From: Psychrobacillus psychrotolerans
Lineage (GTDB): Bacteria > Bacillota > Bacilli > Bacillales_A > Planococcaceae
DNA: 64,000 bases
Direction of reading: 5' to 3'
NCBI RefSeq assembly: GCF_900115805.1
Contig: NZ_FOXU01000010.1
Span: 46,205-110,204 of the forward strand
Part shown: piece by piece, positions 1 to 7,100 of the stretch
How positions within the stretch are numbered: the first letter of the stretch is position 1
Layout of the letters: every line of letters starts with the position of its first letter
Position numbers and translations under genes: made by a program
Notes under the pieces: model-generated
Seen by the model: the letters and a program-made list of their open reading frames with translations, nothing else
What the model was told of the DNA's origin: nothing
Database searches by the model: none

Positions 1-689
1 TAGAGGATTTAGCAAAAGTAGAGCAATTAACCCATGCGCAAAATGCCTTGTTCATTGTTTCGGCCAATCCGTTAGCGCTTGGTGTCTTAACACCCCCCGG
101 TAAATTTGGAGCAGATATTACAGTTGGAGATGCGCAAGTATTCGGGATTTCCGAAGCTTTTGGTGGTCCACACTGTGGGTTCTTTGCAGTAAGCACTAAG
201 CTTATGCGTAAAGTTCCAGGTCGTTTAGTAGGTGAAACAACAGATGAGGAAGGTCGTCGTGGTTATGTACTAACTTTACAGGCCCGCGAACAGCATATCC
301 GCCGCGATAAAGCTACATCCAATATTTGTTCAAATCAGGCATTAAACGCACTTGCAGCTTCCGTTGCGATGACAGCACTTGGTAAAAAAGGTGTTAAAGA
401 AATGGCAACTCAAAATATTGTAAAAACACATTATGCAAAACAATCCTTTGAAAAAGCAGGATTCGAAGTGCCGTATCAAGGTGCGCATTTTAACGAAATT
501 GTTGTAAAAGTAAATGGTTCCGTGGCAGATGCAAATAAAGTACTTCTTGAAAAAGGAATGATCGGTGGATTTGATCTAGGACGAGTGAACGCAGATCTTA
601 AAAACCATGTATTAATTGCTGTTACAGAGCAGCGTACGAAAGAAGAAATAGATGCACTCGTGCAAGAAATGGGGGCTCTTCATGCATAA
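1..689 (+). CDS. gcvPA: Glycine dehydrogenase (decarboxylating) subunit 1, C-terminal part
   Basis: This is the 3' half of gcvPA, cut by the window edge; the reading frame is open from base 3. The protein is the alpha-like half of the two-subunit glycine decarboxylase (P-protein) of the glycine cleavage system, which with GcvPB decarboxylates glycine and passes the aminomethyl group to lipoylated GcvH. The visible part has the family stretches [21 protein letters not shown] and [20 protein letters not shown]. About 228 codons remain of a family length near 450. The last 8 bp overlap the start of gcvPB, so the two are translationally coupled. gcvT and any glycine riboswitch would lie upstream of the window. 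Identity is firm. Confidence 0.95.
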   Translation, partial: EDLAKVEQLTHAQNALFIVSANPLALGVLTPPGKFGADITVGDAQVFGISEAFGGPHCGFFAVSTKLMRKVPGRLVGETTDEEGRRGYVLTLQAREQHIRRDKATSNICSNQALNALAASVAMTALGKKGVKEMATQNIVKTHYAKQSFEKAGFEVPYQGAHFNEIVVKVNGSVADANKVLLEKGMIGGFDLGRVNADLKNHVLIAVTEQRTKEEIDALVQEMGALHA

Positions 690-2142
690 AGATAATCAAC
701 CACTAATTTTTGAAATTACGAAAGAGGGTCGTGTAGGTTATAACCTACCTGAACTAGATGTACCTGAGGTAGATTTATCAACTCTATTACCAGAAGGTAT
801 GCAGCGCGTGGAAGAAGCTGAATTGCCGGAAGTATCCGAACTAGATATTATGCGTCATTATACGGCTTTATCTAACCGAAATCATGGGGTGGATACAGGA
901 TTCTATCCGCTTGGTTCTTGTACGATGAAGTATAATCCCAAAATTAACGAATCAGTTGCACGTTTCCCTGGGTTTGCGAATATTCATCCATTACAAGATG
1001 AGGCTTCTGTTCAAGGCGCAATGGAGTTAATGTACGATCTTCAGGAACATTTGATCGAAATCACTGGGATGGATGAAGTGACACTTCAACCAGCTGCAGG
1101 TGCACATGGAGAATGGACTGCGCTCATGATGATTCGTGCCTTCCATGAAGCAAATGGGGATACCCAGCGTACAAAAGTAATTGTACCTGACTCAGCGCAT
1201 GGAACGAATCCTGCTTCCGCAACAGTTGCAGGTTTCGAAACGATTACCGTCAAATCAAATGAGGAAGGCTTAGTAGATTTGGAAGATTTACGTCGTGTAG
1301 TAGGTCCAGATACTGCTGCGTTGATGTTAACTAATCCTAATACATTAGGTTTATTCGAAGAAACAATATTAGAATTAGCAGAGATTATCCACGGTGTGGG
1401 TGGTAAATTGTATTATGACGGTGCAAACTTAAATGCCGTTATGTCAAAAGCACGTCCTGGAGATATGGGCTTTGACTGTGTTCACTTAAACTTGCATAAA
1501 ACTTTCACAGGTCCACATGGCGGCGGAGGTCCTGGTTCAGGTCCAGTTGGAGTTAAGGCTGATTTAATACCGTTCTTACCAAGCCCGGTACTGGTAAAAG
1601 AGGATGACAAATATACATTTGACTATAACCGTCCGCAAACAATTGGAAGAGTTAAACCATTCTACGGAAACTTCGGTATAAATGTTCGTGCCTATACGTA
1701 TATTCGTTCAATGGGTCCTGATGGTCTTAAAGCTGTAACAGAGTACGCTGTATTGAATGCAAACTATATGATGAGACGATTAGAGGGACATTTCGATCTT
1801 CCTTATAACCGCCATTGTAAGCATGAATTCGTACTAAGTGGTCGTCGCCAAAAGAAACTGGGCGTTCGTACGCTAGATATGGCCAAACGTTTGCTTGACT
1901 TTGGTTATCATCCACCTACAATCTACTTCCCATTGAATGTAGAAGAGGGTATGATGATCGAGCCAACAGAAACGGAGTCAAAAGAAACTTTGGATGCATT
2001 CTGTGATGCAATGATTCAAATTGCCAAAGAAGTAGAAGAAAATCCAGAAATCGTTCAAAATGCTCCTCATACTACAGTTATTAACCGTTTAGATGAAACA
2101 AAAGCTGCGCGTAAGCCGGTATTAAGATATATAAAAGCATAA
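682..2142 (+). CDS. gcvPB: Glycine dehydrogenase (decarboxylating) subunit 2
   Basis: The protein has 486 residues, the usual length for the PLP-carrying subunit of the split P-protein. The segment [16 protein letters not shown] contains the lysine that binds pyridoxal phosphate, and the N-terminal [16 protein letters not shown] block is typical of the family. The ATG at 682 ([11 protein letters not shown]) is chosen because a GGGGG ribosome site at 671-675 precedes it and because it matches the usual N-terminus; an in-frame ATG at 652 would add ten residues encoded inside gcvPA. It is the last gene of the operon and is followed at once by a hairpin at 2148-2180. The enzyme acts in the cytoplasm in glycine catabolism and one-carbon supply. 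Confidence 0.96.
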   Translation: MHKDNQPLIFEITKEGRVGYNLPELDVPEVDLSTLLPEGMQRVEEAELPEVSELDIMRHYTALSNRNHGVDTGFYPLGSCTMKYNPKINESVARFPGFANIHPLQDEASVQGAMELMYDLQEHLIEITGMDEVTLQPAAGAHGEWTALMMIRAFHEANGDTQRTKVIVPDSAHGTNPASATVAGFETITVKSNEEGLVDLEDLRRVVGPDTAALMLTNPNTLGLFEETILELAEIIHGVGGKLYYDGANLNAVMSKARPGDMGFDCVHLNLHKTFTGPHGGGGPGSGPVGVKADLIPFLPSPVLVKEDDKYTFDYNRPQTIGRVKPFYGNFGINVRAYTYIRSMGPDGLKAVTEYAVLNANYMMRRLEGHFDLPYNRHCKHEFVLSGRRQKKLGVRTLDMAKRLLDFGYHPPTIYFPLNVEEGMMIEPTETESKETLDAFCDAMIQIAKEVEENPEIVQNAPHTTVINRLDETKAARKPVLRYIKA

Positions 2143-2147
2143 AAGAA

Positions 2148-2180
2148 AAAGGGTGTGATTCTTCCAGGATCACACCCTTT
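2148..2180 (+). terminator. Hairpin after gcvPB
   Basis: A perfect 12-bp inverted repeat, AAAGGGTGTGAT at 2148-2159 and ATCACACCCTTT at 2169-2180, has a 9-nt loop and starts 5 bases after the gcvPB stop. The trailing T tract is only three bases, so it is a weak intrinsic terminator or an mRNA 3' stabiliser. An identical 33-bp copy, loop included, lies at 2531-2563. Confidence 0.7.
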
Positions 2181-2216
2181 CAGACTGTAGATAAACTTAA
2201 TTTTAGATGTATAGAG

Positions 2217-2420
2217 TTGCATATTAAACTCGGCAATGCTCACCACTTCGCTTTCCGTGGGCTTGGCTTCAGCCTCCTCGTCACTACGAAAAACATATGC
2301 TCCTGCGGTTACTCGTCGCAAAGACATTGGTCAAACAAAGTTCGACCAATGTCTTTCCTGCGGGGTCTTCAGCTCAAGCTATTCCCACAGGAGTCTTCGT
2401 GGTGGACCTTGCCTTATATA
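2217..2420. repeat. Palindromic intergenic repeat of the CGCTTTCCG(T/C)GG type
   Basis: This stretch carries CGCTTTCCGTGGGC near 2250, a GCTTCAGCCTCCTCGTC tract, a perfect 13-bp stem (AAAGACATTGGTC at 2320-2332, GACCAATGTCTTT at 2344-2356, 11-nt loop) and a closing CAGGAGTC motif. The same flanking words occur in the element at 19626-19757, with a different stem sequence. I recall this kind of element as common between genes in Bacillaceae and Planococcaceae. Short open frames across it have no protein-like character. The bounds are approximate. Confidence 0.65.
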
Positions 2421-2530
2421 CAGTTCCAATAGAGTATGCAATATCTTACTTTTAATAGGATGAATAAAACCCTTATGAATATTTATTACTATTCATAACC
2501 GTTTATAAAAATACCTTTGTCGTCAAACTG

Positions 2531-2563
2531 AAAGGGTGTGATTCTTCCAGGATCACACCCTTT
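2531..2563. repeat. Second exact copy of the gcvPB hairpin
   Basis: The 33 bases equal those at 2148-2180, including the TCTTCCAGG loop. No gene ends just upstream, so this copy does not look like a terminator of its own. From here to the promoter at 2718 I see nothing else. Confidence 0.85.
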
Positions 2564-2717
2564 TAGTTGTATCTATTAGTACTTTCAATTGCTGATAAAA
2601 CACTTAATATGTTTCTAACTATCACACCCAACCTATATTGAGTCCGGCTTTTCTTTTCGAGCATGTAAACATATTCCTTTGAAGGACAAACTACTCTATT
2701 AAAATATAAAATTCTTA

Positions 2718-2780
2718 TTGTAACTTTATATCCATATACGTATACTATGACTGTAAACTAAAAACTTTACAGGTGTAAAG
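2718..2780 (+). promoter_or_regulatory. Sigma-A promoter and operator-like palindrome of pnuC
   Basis: TTGTAA at 2718-2723 and TATACT at 2741-2746, exactly 17 bp apart, form a good sigma-A promoter with a start near 2753. Around that start lies a palindrome, CTTTACA-GG-TGTAAAG at 2765-2780, and a further TGTAAA half-site at 2752-2757. The position suits a repressor. The ACAGGTGT core recalls sites of the niacin repressor NiaR, which would fit an NAD-precursor transporter, but I am not certain of that consensus. The roughly 285-nt leader also has a 7-bp hairpin (2819-2825 with 2835-2841). Confidence 0.6.
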
Positions 2781-3037
2781 ACAACTATGTTTGATTAGTA
2801 ATGACAGAAAACGAAAGGCTCAACTTCTGAGGGTAGTTGGGTTCAGTTTATGTTCATGTTGGTCCTAATCGACGTTGGTATCTCTTATTCTTTATTTAAG
2901 TTCTAGTATTGGGTTATTGCTAGAGAAAGAAGAGTATGCTTGCTTTTTAGCCTATAAAGGATTAGTTTCGCTTCCGAGTATTCTACGACTTTTACAAGTA
3001 GGTATCAGAGGAAAATTTAAACTTTTTGGAGGGTACG

Positions 3038-3760
3038 ATGAAAAACTGGACGAAATTTGAGCTAGGTTGGCTAGGAGTCTTTACTTTAGTAAATATTTAT
3101 TTATTTTTTGCATGGGGTGACTCGTTGCTGGGTTTGATTAGCTCTCTGACAGGGATGCTATGCGTTGTTCTAGTAGCAAAAGGTAAAATCAGTAATTATT
3201 ACTTTGGGATTGTCCAAACTGGAACATATGCATACATATCCTATACATACGGATTATATGGAGAAGCGATGTTAAATGGATTGTTTTACTTTCCGTTGCA
3301 GTTTGTTGGAATTTACTTGTGGAATAAAAATAAAGTTGATCAGTCAACAACTGGAGAGGATGTTAAAGTAAAGACTTTAACCAAAATACAGTGGATGCAG
3401 TTAATTGTAATTGCTGTTATAACTTCGGTTCTTTATGCATACTTCCTGCATCTAATTGGAGGGCAACAAGTAAGAATTGATTCAGTTGCTGTCGTGTTAT
3501 CCATTATTGCTCAAATTTTGATGATTAAACGATATGCGGAACAGTGGGTGTTGTGGATTGTCGTCAACGGATTATCCATTGTATTATGGGCTATTACATT
3601 ATTGCAATCAGGTGGAAACGATTGGTCGATGTTAGTGATGTGGACCGCATTTCTCGTTAACTCAATATACGGATATGTAAATTGGATAAAAATGAGCAAA
3701 GAACAAGACGACGTGGGGGGATTAATGGAAAGCGAAAGCAAACTTATATTGGAGGGGTAA
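3038..3760 (+). CDS. pnuC: PnuC-type nicotinamide riboside transporter
   Basis: The 240-residue integral membrane protein has several hydrophobic helices and the PnuC-family stretch GTYAYISYTYGLYGEAMLNGLFYFPLQFVGIYLW. Members of this family carry nicotinamide riboside, or less often thiamine, across the membrane by facilitated diffusion, and the substrate is trapped by phosphorylation inside the cell. The ATG at 3038 follows a TTTGGAGGG ribosome site at 3025-3033; the in-frame TTG at 3026 lies inside that site. It is transcribed alone between the promoter at 2718 and the terminator at 3780. The C-terminal 20 residues are polar and unlikely to be membrane-embedded. Substrate choice is inferred from the family only. 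Confidence 0.88.
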   Translation: MKNWTKFELGWLGVFTLVNIYLFFAWGDSLLGLISSLTGMLCVVLVAKGKISNYYFGIVQTGTYAYISYTYGLYGEAMLNGLFYFPLQFVGIYLWNKNKVDQSTTGEDVKVKTLTKIQWMQLIVIAVITSVLYAYFLHLIGGQQVRIDSVAVVLSIIAQILMIKRYAEQWVLWIVVNGLSIVLWAITLLQSGGNDWSMLVMWTAFLVNSIYGYVNWIKMSKEQDDVGGLMESESKLILEG

Positions 3761-3779
3761 TATTATTCATCATAAAAAG

Positions 3780-3810
3780 GCTTGTCAATTAATAATTGGC
3801 AAGCTTTTTT
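3780..3810. terminator. Terminator of pnuC, probably bidirectional
   Basis: A 10-bp stem, GCTTGTCAAT at 3780-3789 with ATTGGCAAGC at 3795-3804, is closed by a 5-nt loop and followed by T6. It lies between pnuC and the convergent minus-strand DUF2809 gene. An A-run precedes the stem, so it could also stop minus-strand transcripts. Confidence 0.85.
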
Positions 3811-3853
3811 AGGTTATCCTAAAAACTTTTCAGCACCTTTAATCGGGGTATAC

Positions 3854-4267
3854 CTAGTGTTTTTGAGCAATAATAGGATAAATCCATTTATCCACTACAA
3901 AAGCTATAACAATACCAATACAATACCGTAGTAGATCTTTTCCAAGAAAACCTTTACCGAGTATTAGAGCACCCAGCAAAGTATCACGTATTGTATTAAT
4001 CCAATTTGCTTGATACAGCTGACTAAATTCAACTATAAAACAAAAAATAACACTTAGATATAATGCTACATACTTACTTCTGTGTACAAAGAAAAAACGA
4101 AAAAGAAAATACACCATCATTGCCCATACTGTATCACCGGCATGACTTTGGATGAAAGGAGGCAACGTATTAAAATATCTACTACTCAACCCAAGGGCAA
4201 TAGTGAGTATAACCGCAATTACGTAAAAAATCCTTTTCGGTTCATTGGTAAAATGCAAATTTATCAC
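3854..4267 (-). CDS. DUF2809 family membrane protein
   Basis: The protein has 137 residues with four or five hydrophobic helices. It carries the DUF2809 pattern: AGDTVWAMMVYFLFRF, then IEFSQLYQANWINTIRDTLLGALILGKGF. No function is established for the family. The start is a GTG at 4267, 11 bases after the stop of the AAA+ gene, so the two are probably cotranscribed; the ribosome site is weak. The gene runs convergent to pnuC. Confidence 0.75.
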   Translation of the reverse strand: MINLHFTNEPKRIFYVIAVILTIALGLSSRYFNTLPPFIQSHAGDTVWAMMVYFLFRFFFVHRSKYVALYLSVIFCFIVEFSQLYQANWINTIRDTLLGALILGKGFLGKDLLRYCIGIVIAFVVDKWIYPIIAQKH

Positions 4268-4278
4268 TCAGTTCTTCA

Positions 4279-5553
4279 TTAGTAGTTAAATCCAATAGAG
4301 TTTTCATCATTTTCCCAGTTGTTTTTATTTGATCGATTATTTTGCTTTGTTAGTTCTTCTATTCTCTTCTCGTAATCCAAGTTCCCATCATAGTGCCAGT
4401 TTAGCGCAACGGACATATATAGTTCGTTTAACTGGGACATAGACAGCCCTTTAGAAAGCTTGGCCATCTCTTTCACTTGGTCGTCAGAGAGTATTCCTTT
4501 GATATCTAGTTTGCGTAAATAATCTTGTCGTACTTTTGCTGTTGGAGAAGGAATTTCATACGCTCGGTCAAAACGACCAGCACGGTTAATAAGCGCAGGA
4601 TCAATTTTTTGAGGGTAATTGGTTGTCCCTATGATAAATAGTCCTTCTCTGGATTGGGCACCGTCTAGGGTGTTTAAAAAGACTGAACGAGTATATTCAG
4701 GCATGGAATCTATATCTTCAATAACTAAAATAGCAGGTGCTAGTCTTGTCACAATACCAAATACTTCTTGGATGGAATGACTACCCGTAAACTCTGTAAT
4801 CTGCCAATAGACAACCGGAGCTTTCGTTGATCCAGTAATTGACTTTACTAAAGTTGTTTTACCATTACCAGGGGAGCCATAAAGAAGAATACCTCGCTTG
4901 TAGGGAAGTCCATATTCTTTAAAGAAATACCCATCTTGTTTAAAAAACTCATCAATGGAACGAAAAATATCTTGTTTAATACTTTGAGCTAGAAGGACAT
5001 CGTCTCTACCCACAGCTGCCTGCTCTCCATAATTTCTCCGTTGGACACCATTTTCTGTATCCACCAGATAAGTTACAGACTGCATTAACAATTGTCTTAG
5101 CTTTTCGTTAATTTCTTGTAAGAAACTCAAGGCTTGATCTACGGAAGTTGAAAAAAACTGATATTCTGGCCAGGTATTTCCTCCAGAATAGTTAAATGCA
5201 AGAGTTAAGGCCACATTATATTGTGGAAAGAAAATAAGATTGTTTTCAAATGTTTCTACAACTTCTAATTTATTCTCAAAGCTTAATGGAGACTTACTAG
5301 AAATCTTACGCTGAGCCTTTGCTTCGAAAATAGAACATAGCACTTCGTATGGAAGTAAGCCTTTTTCCATCATATCTAACAAATTTCCCTCCAGTTGAAG
5401 AATGGAGTCGCCAATATCAATTACTTGCCAATCTCCTGTTGCCCGTTCATTCAACGTAGCAATAATTCGTCTTGAAACAATAGCAAAATCATCATAATTT
5501 GGGTGAGTGATTCTAAAATCTTCTAAATGAGAAAACAAAATGTGTTTTTGCAT
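4279..5553 (-). CDS. AAA+ ATPase, YjoB-like
   Basis: The 424-residue protein has an N-terminal domain of about 200 residues of unknown fold, then one AAA+ module. Walker A is GSPGNGKTT near 226-234, Walker B is AILVIEDID near 274-282, and GTTNYPQKIDPALINRAGRFDR supplies the sensor-1 Asn and arginine-finger region. Length and layout match B. subtilis YjoB, a stress-induced (sigma-W) AAA+ protein proposed to act as a chaperone or unfoldase; that match is from memory. A GGAGGG ribosome site precedes the ATG at 5553. The gene is followed closely by the DUF2809 membrane gene. I saw no protease domain. Confidence 0.85.
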   Translation of the reverse strand: MQKHILFSHLEDFRITHPNYDDFAIVSRRIIATLNERATGDWQVIDIGDSILQLEGNLLDMMEKGLLPYEVLCSIFEAKAQRKISSKSPLSFENKLEVVETFENNLIFFPQYNVALTLAFNYSGGNTWPEYQFFSTSVDQALSFLQEINEKLRQLLMQSVTYLVDTENGVQRRNYGEQAAVGRDDVLLAQSIKQDIFRSIDEFFKQDGYFFKEYGLPYKRGILLYGSPGNGKTTLVKSITGSTKAPVVYWQITEFTGSHSIQEVFGIVTRLAPAILVIEDIDSMPEYTRSVFLNTLDGAQSREGLFIIGTTNYPQKIDPALINRAGRFDRAYEIPSPTAKVRQDYLRKLDIKGILSDDQVKEMAKLSKGLSMSQLNELYMSVALNWHYDGNLDYEKRIEELTKQNNRSNKNNWENDENSIGFNY

Positions 5554-5580
5554 CTAAACCCTCCAGATTGTGTGGATGAA

Positions 5581-5612
5581 AGAAAAAAGGTTCCTCTGTT
5601 TAGAAGAACCTT
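5581..5612 (-). terminator. Terminator of the rhodanese-like gene
   Basis: Read on the minus strand, a stem formed by 5606-5612 and 5587-5593 (AAGGTTC arms, with a partly paired inner stem) is followed by a T6 run at 5588-5583. It starts six bases past the stop of the rhodanese-like gene and separates it from the AAA+ gene. Confidence 0.8.
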
Positions 5613-5617
5613 ATGTA

Positions 5618-6001
5618 TTACTTAGATTTAACTTTACCTGTCCAAGCTTTGAACCCACCTTGGAGCTGGAATAACTGTGTATATCCTTTTTTCTTTAAAA
5701 ACATTGCTGCACGCGCACTTCTTGCACCACTTTGATCATACAAGTACACGGGCTTGTCTGGACGAATTTCTTTATAACGCTGACGAAATTGAGTAGAAGG
5801 AACATTTCTTGCTCCTAAAATATGTCCACCATCAAATTCTTTTGGTTCACGCACATCAATAAGCTGTGCTTTACGGTAACCCTCAATAAATTGTTCTTGC
5901 GTGAGATTGGTTACAGTTTTCTTTAAACGATATGCCGAGATTCCAGCATAGACTAAAAAGGCAACAAGTATAGCGATAACGAAGTACAATAATTCTAACA
6001 C
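5618..6001 (-). CDS. yqhL: Rhodanese-like domain protein without the catalytic cysteine
   Basis: The 127-residue protein has an N-terminal membrane helix at about residues 4-24 and a single rhodanese domain at about 36-125 (LIDVREPKEFDGGHILGARNVP, GGFKAW). At the active-site loop the usual C-x-x-G-x-R-S reads D-Q-S-G-A-R-S, so the sulfur-carrying Cys is Asp89. It should therefore not be a sulfurtransferase and may be a binding module held at the membrane. It lies between gcvPB and lipM, as yqhL does in B. subtilis. The ATG at 6001 follows a GAGGGGAAAG ribosome site. Confidence 0.88.
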   Translation of the reverse strand: MLELLYFVIAILVAFLVYAGISAYRLKKTVTNLTQEQFIEGYRKAQLIDVREPKEFDGGHILGARNVPSTQFRQRYKEIRPDKPVYLYDQSGARSARAAMFLKKKGYTQLFQLQGGFKAWTGKVKSK

Positions 6002-6103
6002 GGTCTTTCCCCTCTCTATGTTTCCTATTCATTATAAAAGAAGTGCTAGATACAATTCAATCTATTTGATAAAATGATACACGTTGTGAAGGGAGAGATT
6101 AAG

Positions 6104-6940
6104 GTGGAAAAGACAAAATGGTACTTCATAAATTCTGGCCCCTGCAGTCCATCATACAATATGGCGTTGGACGAAGCCTTACTGGATTGGCATAGTGAGG
6201 GTCTTATTCCCCCGGTTATTAGATTTTACGAATGGAATCCAGCAACATTATCAATTGGTTATTTTCAAACTGTGGAAAAAGAGATTGATATAGAAGCAGT
6301 GAAAAGATTAGGACTTGGTTTTGTGCGTAGACCTACAGGGGGAAGAGGGGTACTTCACGAACATGAACTTACATACAGCGTAATCGTTACAGAGAGTTAT
6401 CCAAGTATGCCAGCAACTGTAACCGAAGCTTATCGTGTTATTAGTGAGGGTTTACTGCTAGGATTTCAAAATCTTGGTTTAAACGCTTATTTTTCTGTTC
6501 CGAATACAGACGAACAGAAAGAAAATTTAAAAAACCCAAAATCAGCAGTTTGTTTTGATGCACCGAGCTGGTACGAATTAGTCGTCGAAGGAAAGAAAGT
6601 TGCTGGTAGTGCACAAACAAGACAAAAAGGTGTTATTCTACAACATGGTGCAATATTACTTGATCTTGATGAAGATAAATTAATTCAAACGTTTAAATTC
6701 GCTTCAGAAGAGGTAAGAGAGAAAGTGAGAAAAGGCCTATCTCAAAAAGCTGTCTCCATTAACAAAATAATATCAAAACCGGTAACAATGGAAGAATGTA
6801 AAACGGCTTTTAAAAAAGGATTTGCAGATGCCTTGGAGATAGAATTGGTCGAATATAACTTAACGCAAGAACAGAAGAATTACGTAAAACAACTAGAAGT
6901 GACAAGATATGCTAATGATAAATGGAATTATAAAAAATAA
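6104..6940 (+). CDS. lipM: Octanoyl-[acyl-carrier protein] transferase LipM
   Basis: The 278-residue protein has the length and sequence of Bacillus LipM, which moves octanoate from ACP to GcvH as the first step of lipoate assembly. The signature [18 protein letters not shown], Cys150 in [12 protein letters not shown] (catalytic position) and [18 protein letters not shown] are all present. The GTG at 6104 is chosen because GAAGGGAGAG at 6088-6097 precedes it and the N-terminus then matches the family; an ATG at 6074 would add ten residues with no ribosome site. The neighbouring glycine cleavage genes and the bkd complex at 34-41 kb need its product. An imperfect hairpin follows near 6972-7010. 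Confidence 0.95.
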   Translation: MEKTKWYFINSGPCSPSYNMALDEALLDWHSEGLIPPVIRFYEWNPATLSIGYFQTVEKEIDIEAVKRLGLGFVRRPTGGRGVLHEHELTYSVIVTESYPSMPATVTEAYRVISEGLLLGFQNLGLNAYFSVPNTDEQKENLKNPKSAVCFDAPSWYELVVEGKKVAGSAQTRQKGVILQHGAILLDLDEDKLIQTFKFASEEVREKVRKGLSQKAVSINKIISKPVTMEECKTAFKKGFADALEIELVEYNLTQEQKNYVKQLEVTRYANDKWNYKK

Positions 6941-7014
6941 AAGTAACAATGTCTTATAGTAAATTCGAAAACTAGGAGTTAGGGATTATATTAATTAATC
7001 CTGACTAGTTTCGC

Positions 7015-7068
7015 TTTACTCTTCAATATATTGTGTCGTATTATAAATGAAACTACTACATGTTGTGT
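7015..7068 (+). promoter_or_regulatory. nrdJ promoter with two NrdR boxes
   Basis: Two sites resembling the NrdR consensus (ACACWATATATWGTGT) lie at 7021-7036 (CTTCAATATATTGTGT, 13 of 16) and 7053-7068 (CTACTACATGTTGTGT, 11 of 16). They are exactly 32 bp apart, the spacing typical of paired NrdR boxes. TTTACT at 7015-7020 and TATTAT at 7039-7044 (18-bp spacer) are a plausible sigma-A promoter, with box 1 inside the spacer and box 2 at the transcription start. Repression by ATP/dATP-bound NrdR is the natural inference. Confidence 0.72.
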
Positions 7069-7100
7069 CAATTGCGATTTGTAGAATGGAGGAAGAGTAA

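Noticed and set aside
2217..2463. Open frames of 71-86 codons in the gcvPB-pnuC gap
   Set aside because: They lie across the palindromic repeat on both strands, have no ribosome site and no protein-like composition.
2753..3037. T-box, TPP or preQ1 riboswitch in the pnuC leader
   Set aside because: I looked for the conserved T-box AGGGTGG sequence, the TPP CTGAGA/ACCTGA pair and the preQ1 core and found none; the leader is left as an unexplained structured region.
2875..3060. A 61-codon frame overlapping the start of pnuC
   Set aside because: It overlaps the pnuC ribosome site and start in another frame, lacks its own ribosome site and resembles no protein.
6941..7100. Cobalamin riboswitch before the B12-dependent nrdJ
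   Set aside because: The space is only 160 bp and is filled by a weak terminator-like hairpin, the promoter and NrdR boxes; no B12-box sequence is present.
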